Assembly (NCBI GenBank): GCA_027627225.1
Contig: CM051029.1
Coordinates: 26,658,548 to 26,722,547 of the forward strand
Source of the DNA: Congeria kusceri
Taxonomy: Eukaryota > Mollusca > Bivalvia > Myida > Dreissenidae
Reading direction: 5' to 3'
Length of the DNA: 64,000 nt
Part shown: piece after piece, positions 57,889 through 64,000 of the stretch
How positions within the stretch are numbered: the first letter of the stretch is position 1
Layout of the letters: each line of letters starts with the position of its first letter
Program-made: the position numbers and the translations under genes
The notes under the pieces: generated by a model
What the model was told of the DNA's origin: nothing
The model's database searches: none
Seen by the model: the letters and a program-made list of their open reading frames with translations, nothing else

Positions 57889-58144
57889 GGCGTGTCGAGG
57901 GAAAACCGGGCTTAATGCATGTGCATGAAGTGTCGACCCGGATTAGCCTGTGCAGTCTGCACAGGCTAATCTGGGCCGGCACTTTCCGCCTACAGTGGAT
58001 TTATATTTAGAAGAGACTTCATTGAAACAGAAAATACTATAAAAGCGGAAAGTGTCATCCCGGATTAGCATGTGCGGACTACATAGGCTAATCCAGGACG
58101 ACACTTAACGCACGTGCATTAAGCTCGATTTCCCATGACACGCC
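57889..58144. mobile_element. double-hairpin foldback MITE (copy 7)
   Basis: 256 bp, GGCGTGTCGAGGGAAAACC to TTTCCCATGACACGCC. First palindrome TTAGCCTGTGC/GCACAGGCTAA intact, second diverged (TAGCATGTGC/ACATAGGCTAA). Confidence 0.9.
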
Positions 58145-58499
58145 TCCATTATTTTGACAGGAAACCTCTTTCAAACAATGAATCCCAGACTTTCTGAATG
58201 TGAATGGCTGAACCCATCGTCAATCAAACATGATAATCTATCAATTGTACAACAGTGGGAACAATATATATATCCTAGCGCAACCCAAAATCGACCTACC
58301 CTTAATTCAACGATTTTTTTTTTTTGTAGTATGTGAAATTTGGCGAGATTTTCAGATAAAAATCGTTGAGAAAACATTAACATATTCAGTGTCCAAGTTA
58401 TTTTTAAACTGACTTTAGATCTTCTAAATAATAACAAAACATCGTCAAATTTAGGTGACGTCTAATTTAGGACACACAAGGATACTGTACACATGCATA
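58145..58499. other. no feature recognised
   Basis: AT-rich intronic sequence. Overlapping short frames on both strands are not supported. Confidence 0.35.
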
Positions 58500-58862
58500 T
58501 CTAAGCAGTGTTTTTTTAGGGCCATTCCCCTGCTAAACAAGTATGTATTTTTCCCCTATATTTGCCTTTAAATTCCCCTCTGAATGTAAGCTTTATTTTG
58601 AAAAAAATGTTACCAAAAATGGGACAAAAAATGACTAAGATAGAAGCATTTTCGTAAACAATCCCAGCAATTGTTTATCAAACCAAGTAAGTGCATAATC
58701 TAGTTATCATTTGTAGCAAAGCAATTGATTAATGTTTCATAACAAAGTCGAATATAAACATCTAAAAATGCTTTTCCAAAAAAACATTCCCCCTTTTGCC
58801 GTTAAATTCTCCATCTGAAGGGCCCTGCAACCTTTCCCCTAAGGTGAAAAAAAACACTGCTA
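58500..58862 (-). mobile_element. 'cacctttaggggaaagg' family (copy 4, reversed)
   Basis: AGCAGTGTTTTTTTAGGGCC, TTAAATTCCCCTCTGAATG, AATTCTCCATCTGAAGGGCC and CCTTTCCCCTAAGGTG in the reverse order of 27745. It is the most complete copy and ends AAAACACTGCT, inverted to its start AGCAGTGTTTT. Confidence 0.88.
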
Positions 58863-59102
58863 AGTTTTCTTCTTGATAAAATTTAGCTGACAGCACTTTG
58901 TTCTCAATTCTAGCATGATACTAGCTGATTTTTCTACAGACAAAGAAAACAATAATCATTGTTAAACTACCCAATTAACAACGCAAAAAGAAGTCACAAT
59001 TCTGAGCAAAGCATAGTAAAATGTAGTTCTCATTACAATTGCAAAAAATGTTGTCAGATTATGTCTATAAAAAAATTTGTCAATCATAATTTTCGCATTA
59101 AT

Positions 59103-59234
59103 GTTGTTTATCGGCCAATAAACAACTCTCTGTCGTTCTGATGAGTGCTATTAAACATTTAGGGCTAATGCCCTCGGGGTTTAATTCATATGCATCAGAA
59201 CTCCAAATCATTGTTTATTGGCCAATAAACAATG
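59103..59234. mobile_element. 132-bp foldback MITE (copy 2) next to an ATG16L1 splice donor
   Basis: TTGTTTATCGGCCAATAAAC and GTTTATTGGCCAATAAACAA arms, with GTTCTGATG/CATCAGAAC inside. Loop AGGGCTAATGCCCTCGG. It ends about 28 bp into the intron after the donor of exon 59264-59348. Confidence 0.9.
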
Positions 59235-59263
59235 ATAAATCAAAAATTATTTCTAAAACATAC

Positions 59264-59348
59264 CATAGCGTGGTGATGACCTGATTCTGTCGGAGGTCTA
59301 TAACTTTCAAAGTATCTTCTCTGGTACAAGCAAGCAAAGACATTCGAT
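59264..59348 (-). CDS. ATG16L1: ATG16L1 third-from-last coding exon (WD40 repeat)
   Basis: 85 nt. Acceptor TTAATTTCAG|ATCG, donor CTATG|GTATGT. After a split Asp codon it reads RMSLLACTREDTLKVIDLRQ then NQVITTL, and ends TG, completed to Cys by the next exon. 'LLSCSRDDLLKVIDLR'-type wording is the characteristic blade of animal ATG16L1, immediately before the DWTR segment in the next exon, so order and phase agree across all three exons. I did not find the preceding exons in 59349-64000, so they probably lie beyond the window. Confidence 0.92.
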
Positions 59349-59477
59349 CTGAAATTAAATACAACTGCTTTAGAATGGTTATACACAACTGTCAAATATT
59401 TCATGCCGACGGCTGATTAACGCAAATGTATTTGTAAAGTGAACAGCATATAACAAACTTAAGCCTGGCCAGTCGAT

Positions 59478-61550
59478 CAAAAACTAGATGCGTCACAGAC
59501 ACGGATGTCCCCACAACACATGTATCGACACAGACACGGATGTCCCCACAACACATCGACACAGACAAAGGTCAAGTCACCAACACAAATTTATTTTAAT
59601 ATATACTCTATAGTGGAAAAAATGACAAAGGGACATAATTCTGCCAAAAGAGGTCACAGCCAAAAGTCCTTTGTTAACGATCACGTTAAGGTCAATAAGG
59701 TACTTAAGCTGTGAAAGTTAAGTTTGATCGAAATCCGCCAAGCAGTTAAAGAGAAGTTGCGTCCACAAAATGTTGGGAAGTATATATTTTATAGTGGAAA
59801 CTGGAAATGTGTCCACAGACACAGATGCACCCACCTATTCAGCCATTTCTACATGGTGCCGCTTTTTCTGTATGCATACATATAATTTTGCAAAAAGTTT
59901 TCCTTTTATATTTAGCTTTCTGCTAATGTATTCTCTTATTGTGTGAGGTAATTTGGATATCACAAAACAGTTTTAGTCCTGACAATCAATAAAGGGTAGT
60001 AATTAAAACTTTATGGCAATTATGAGTTATGGTTCTTGTATGCTTCACTTACTCTTGCTATCTTAAATCTTTTAGTGCAAAATCACCAAAATGCCTTTTA
60101 TCATTTTTGAATTATGCTTTGCACACTCCTGAATTAAGGGAAGTAATTCACTAACTTCAAAAGTCAGGTTCGAGCATGCAACACACCATCTGGTGATTGT
60201 GATCATTTCTGCCAATTTATCAGAATTTATCTTAAAATCCCTGCATATATGACAATATTATGCTCTGGAAAAATATTTGACCTTTGACCTTGATTAATGA
60301 CCCTGACTTTTCAGCTAAAGACCTGGTTCTTGAACGCCAAATGCTGTCTCATAATGCTTACTACTTCTGCAAAGATATTGGAAAAATTTTCATTCCGGAC
60401 AAAATTATGCTACAGACAGAATCCATTGACTTCATTATTTTACTTGACCTTTGACCTTTAAGTGACCTTGACCTTGGACCTAGTTTTTGCGGGAGAAACA
60501 TCGTCTTATAATGGTTATCACTTCTGCCAAGTTATTTGAAAATCCTTCAATGCTGGACAGTTATTGCCTGGACAAGATATATACATACTTGACCTTAAAG
60601 TGTGACCTTGACCTTGGACTAAGGCACCTGGTTCTTGCATGCGACACTGCCGCATAATGCTTATCACTTATGCCAAGTTATTTAAAAATCCTTCCCTGCT
60701 GGACAACATTATGCTATGGACATGGTCTATGGCTTAAATTCTTATATTTGACCTTTGACCTTTTAGTGTGACCTTGACATTATACAAAGGGACCTGGTTC
60801 TTGCGCGTAACACACCGACACACCATGCTTAGCACTTCAGCCAAGTAAGTTTAAAATCCTTCCCTGCTGGACAAAATTATGCTTCAGACAGTATCTATGG
60901 GTTAAATGACCATTCACCAGTGGGACTTGACCTTGGACCTAAGGACCTGGTTCTTGCGCGCGACACACCGTCTCACCATGCTCAACACTTGTGCCAAGTT
61001 ATTTGAAAGTCCTTTCAATGCTAGACAAAATTCTGCTCCAGACAATGTCTATGGCTTAAATTTTTATATTTGACCTTTGACCTTTAAGTATGACCTTGCC
61101 TTGGACCTAGGGACCTGGTTCTTGCACGCAACACATCGTCTCCTAAGTATGACCTTGCCTTGGACCTAGGGACCTGGTTCTTGCACGCGACACACCGTCT
61201 TCCCATGCTCAAAACTTGTGCCAAGTTATTTGAAATTCCTTCCATGCTAGACAAAATTATGCTCCGGACAGGGATAGAAGGCTTAAATTCTTATATTTGA
61301 CCTTTGACCTTTAAGTGTGACCTTGACCTTGGACCTAGGAACCTGGTTCCTGGGCGCGACACACCGTCTCAATATGCTTAACATTACTGCAAAGTTACTT
61401 GAAAATCCTCCAATGCTGGACAAAAATATTGTCCGGACAAGAAGCCGAACATATGTACATACGTACACACGTACATACGTACACATGTATGTACCCACGG
61501 ACAGGGTAAACTCTATATGCTCCCCCATCATTGATGGTGGGGGCATAAAA
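59478..61550 (-). mobile_element. tandem-core element with 'gggggcata' end (~2.1 kb)
   Basis: Left AAAACTAGATGCGTCACAGA then CACGGATGTCCCC matches inverted the right end of 23568-25649. Right ATTGATGGTGGGGGCATAAAA. Diverged 160-230-bp units contain TTTGACCTTTGACCTTTAAG, CCTTGGACCTAGGGACCTGG, TTCTTGC(A/G)CGC, GCCAAGTTATTTGAAAATCC and GCTGGACAAAATTATGCT. A duplicated 53-bp block lies at about 61090-61190, and an ACGTACATACGTACAC run at 61455-61490. Confidence 0.8.
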
Positions 61551-61741
61551 ATGACAAAGGGCCATAATTCGGCTTAAATTGGTCACAGCCAAATTTCCGC
61601 CCAGCAGTTAAAGAGGAGTTGAGGAGAACACACAATTTTGGATGTACATAATGCTGTATGAAACCAGAAGAGATTCAATAGTTCAAATCAAGGCCAGAGG
61701 TGTCAAAATCTTGTTCTGATTTTCTTGTACATTTTTGACTG

Positions 61742-61807
61742 TACAGGCTGATCCGGGACGACACTTTATGCACAGGCATTAAGCCCGGTTTTTCCACGGC
61801 ATGCGCC
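61742..61807. mobile_element. double-hairpin foldback MITE (copy 8, right-end fragment)
   Basis: CAGGCTGATCCGGGACGACA then TTAAGCCCGGTTTTTCCACG and GCATGCGCC. Only the last 65 bp remain. Confidence 0.8.
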
Positions 61808-61815
61808 ATATAGTT

Positions 61816-62101
61816 TCACAATCCAGAATCCTATTGAGTTTTAGTATTACATTCATGTATAGTTTCACAATCCCGACTCCAAAATTGTGTACATGCATGT
61901 AATACAAAAACTCATTTTTGGAATCCGGACTATGAAACTATACATGCATGTAATATAAAAACTCAATTTTGGAGTTCGGATTGTGAAACATAACATGCAT
62001 GTAATCCCAAAACTCAATTTTGGAATCCGGATTGTAAAACTATACATGCATGTAATCCAAAAACTCAATTCTGGAATCCGGATTGTGAAACTATACATGC
62101 A
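61816..62101. repeat. 51-bp tandem array with an inverted copy at its left
   Basis: CATGCATGTA recurs at 61892, 61943, 61994, 62045 and 62096, exactly 51 bp apart. Units also hold AAAACTCAATTTTGGAATCC and GGATTGTGAAACTATA. The segment 61816-61888 (TAGTTTCACAATCC...) is the same unit in inverted orientation. As 51 is a multiple of 3, the minus strand reads a 17-residue repeat; not considered a gene. Confidence 0.92.
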
Positions 62102-62158
62102 TGTACTTGAGTTTTTGACAAATGTTAATTACTGGGATATTTCCGTTTAGGCCATACA

Positions 62159-62230
62159 TAACATATTGTTTGTTTCCCCTCCCACTACTCATGCTTATTA
62201 AGGGTGTGTAGGGAAAACATTATTTTGTTG
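62159..62230. mobile_element. end fragment of the 1.5-kb TIR element
   Basis: AACATATTGTTTGTTTCCCC and TGCTTATTAAGGGTGTGTAG correspond to the left end of 11476 and 28163. The remainder is absent. Confidence 0.7.
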
Positions 62231-62370
62231 CTTTTAATACACAGTATAACCCATTACAATTTTGATTTAAACAATAGTAACGTATTTTGTCATGATTGTG
62301 TGATCGTCGATACTAAATCATTGGAAAGTTTGTAATAAACTTTGACAACAAAGAAGTATAGTGTAAACCT

Positions 62371-62554
62371 ATTTATTTTAGCTCGATTACATCGAAAGCC
62401 TAAGGCTTATAGAAACACTCTCGAGTCTGTTTCCTGGGTAGAACCAGTACTTGGTGTCTTTGGGGGAGATCTTGAGACCGCTCCCCGGGTGGGGATCGAA
62501 CCCTTGACCTCCCGATCGCTAGGCGGGCATCATATCCACTACGCCACCGCGACC
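62371..62554 (-). mobile_element. tRNA-derived SINE
   Basis: On the minus strand: GGTCGCGGTGGCGTAGTGGA (box A), ATGCCCGCCTAGCGATCGGG (anticodon-arm region), GGGTTCGATCCCC (box B), then a tRNA-unrelated body with GGAAACAGACTCGAGAGTG and the tail GAGCTAAAATAAAT. A possible diverged 11-bp target duplication is AAGAAGTATAG (62351) and AAGAAATATAG (62564), 10 bp or so outside the borders. The plus-strand frame 62342-62617 is a by-product. Confidence 0.85.
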
Positions 62555-62599
62555 TTTTATATAAAGAAATATAGAATACTAGTAGATAAACAAAGCATT

Positions 62600-62989
62600 T
62601 TTTTAAAGTCTGAATAAAATAATAATTTTCATTATGTTCAACAAAAAGCGATTCCTATTTTTCAAAACATTAGGCTCTGCCCATAATTCGCTGCAGAATA
62701 ATCTATACTTGATTTCCTTCTTTGTCTATGGAAAACTAGCCTTGTGTCATGTTAGAATAAAATAAACAAGGCTTTGATAGTATTGCAAGCAATACAGGAG
62801 TTCCCTACTGGTGAAAACCCCTACTAATTAAACATTGTGCAATACCGTCAAATCGCCCTTTATCTGTAGATGTACAAAGTTTCATATTAAAATCCCATTT
62901 GTCACTGCAGTATCAAGTTGTTGTTTTTTCTATTTAAGTAACATTGACCAGACATTCGAGTTACCGGTACTTTTTGAGTTACAGCAGTA
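62600..62989. other. no feature recognised
   Basis: Contains the short interspersed match to 49460-49515 noted there; otherwise AT-rich. Confidence 0.35.
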
Positions 62990-64000
62990 CTAAACTGACA
63001 GTTTCATGATCATATGTTATGTTCTTTTCGAATTATAACAGTGTTAAGTTTATTTCTATTTTAAGTAACAGTCACGTGACCTTTGACCTCTGGTGAAAAA
63101 TAAAGGGTCGTGTACAATCCTCACCTTGCTCTTTCTATGTATACAAAGTTTCATCAAAGTATCTTCAGTACTTTTTGAGTTATCACAGGATCGCAGGATC
63201 CAGGTTTTGGGGACGGGACAGACAGACAGAGTGAGACCGATGGACGAACAGACAGACAGACGCACACAGACGGAGGGCAAACCCATAGTCCAATCTGTGT
63301 ACCAAGTTTCATGAAGTTTCAAGATCATATCTTATGCACTTTTCAAAATATTACAATATTAAGTTTATTTCTATTTTAAGTAACAGTCACGTGACCTTTG
63401 ACCTCTGGTGAAAAATAAAAGGTCGTGCACAATTCTCACATTGCTCTTGCTACGTATAGAAAGTTTCATCAAAGTGTCTTCAGTACTTTCCGAGTTATCA
63501 CAGGATCCAGGTTTTGGGGATGGACGGACAGACAGACATACGGACGAACGGACAGAAAGACACACAGACAGATGGAAAACCTATAGTTCAATCTCTGTAC
63601 CAAGTTTCATGGTCACATCTTATGTCCATTTCGAATTATTACAGTATTTAGTTTATTTATATTTTTAGTAACAGTCACCTGATCTTTGACCTCTGGTGAA
63701 AAAAAAAGGTCAGGCATAATCCTCATATTGCCACATTGCTGTTGATATGTAAACTCAGTCTCATCGAAATAAGTTCAGTTCTTTTTGAGTTATTGCAGGA
63801 ACCAGGTTTTGGGGACGGACAGACGGATGGACAAACATAAGGACGAACAGATAGAGAGACACACAAATGGATGGCAAACCTATAGTTCAATCTTTGTACC
63901 AAGCTTCATGGTCATATCTTATGTACTTTTTTAATTATAACAGTATTTAGTTTATTTCAATTTTTAGTAACAGTCACGTGACCTTTGACCTCTGGTGAAA
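62990..64000 (+). repeat. ~300-bp tandem units (about 3.3 copies, runs off the window)
   Basis: AACAGTCACGTGACCTTTGA recurs near 63068, 63383, 63671 and 63970 (spacing 288-315 bp). Units carry CTTTGACCTCTGGTGAAAAA, AAAGTTTCATCAAAGTATC, CAGGATCCAGGTTTTGGGGA and a GGACAGACAGAC-type microsatellite of varying length. Probably the core of another tandem-core element whose end is outside the window. Confidence 0.9.

Larger units (their letters stand above)
51923..59263 (-). other. ATG16L1 7.3-kb intron packed with transposons
   Basis: Bounded by donor ATG|GTATGT (59263 end) and acceptor CTATAG (51923 end). It contains the three-level nest 52102-56324, the tandem-core element 56575-57385, a double-hairpin MITE, a reversed 'cacctttaggggaaagg' element and a 132-bp foldback MITE. 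More than four fifths of it is recognisable repeat. Confidence 0.85.

Noticed and set aside
62342..62617. 91-codon plus-strand frame as a gene
   Set aside because: It is the antisense of a tRNA-derived SINE (box B and box A readable on the minus strand).

Overview
This window is eukaryotic and repeat-dominated. It is AT-rich, has no operon-like gene packing and almost no long open frames, and its few coding pieces are short exons with GT/AG splice sites. The repeats look molluscan, most likely from a heterodont (perhaps dreissenid) bivalve. The signs are short terminal-inverted-repeat (TIR) elements with GC-rich double hairpins, elements opening with 'caagagggcc...gctcacctga' that carry ~160-bp tandem units, elements ending in 'gggggcata', runs of 'ggacrgac', and tRNA-derived SINEs. 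Species assignment is an inference from recalled repeat style and cannot be settled here.

One gene is recognised with confidence: the last three coding exons of ATG16L1 on the minus strand (59264-59348, 51776-51922, 51280-51373). They encode the C-terminal end of its WD40 beta-propeller, and the two introns are both phase 2. Upstream exons should lie beyond the right edge. A second, unrecognised gene may lie on the plus strand between about 36.0 and 41.7 kb; this is tentative.

Layout. 1-2.1 kb: tandem repeats and a tRNA-like segment. 2.2-15.2 kb: a mosaic of non-autonomous DNA transposons (TAA-flanked, TTAA-flanked, foldback, tandem-core types). 15.2-22 kb: AT-rich unique sequence, 27-bp and 16-bp tandem arrays, and a CpG-rich TIR element. 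22.8-29.7 kb: clustered TIR elements, including three TTAA-flanked elements with tRNA-like cores and a second copy of a 1.5-kb element. 31.6-35.8 kb: a nested transposon stack. 36-41.7 kb: the possible orphan gene with a TTAA-flanked element and a hAT-type element (perfect 8-bp target duplication) in its putative introns. 42.2-42.9 kb: a promoter-like segment. 44-50 kb: more MITEs. 50.9-59.3 kb: the ATG16L1 3' end, whose larger intron holds a three-level transposon nest. 59.5-64 kb: tandem-core elements, a SINE and 300-bp tandem units.

The most interesting signals are: (1) two families of ~500-bp TTAA-flanked TIR elements, each ending in AGGGAC and each with a tRNA-like pol III segment in the middle; (2) a 47-bp tandem array in the ATG16L1 3' end whose unit overlaps the stop codon; (3) palindromic MITEs about 30 bp from two ATG16L1 splice sites; (4) several unrelated transposon families whose internal tandem units all measure about 150-170 bp; (5) a 16-bp array that stays open in all three minus-strand frames.
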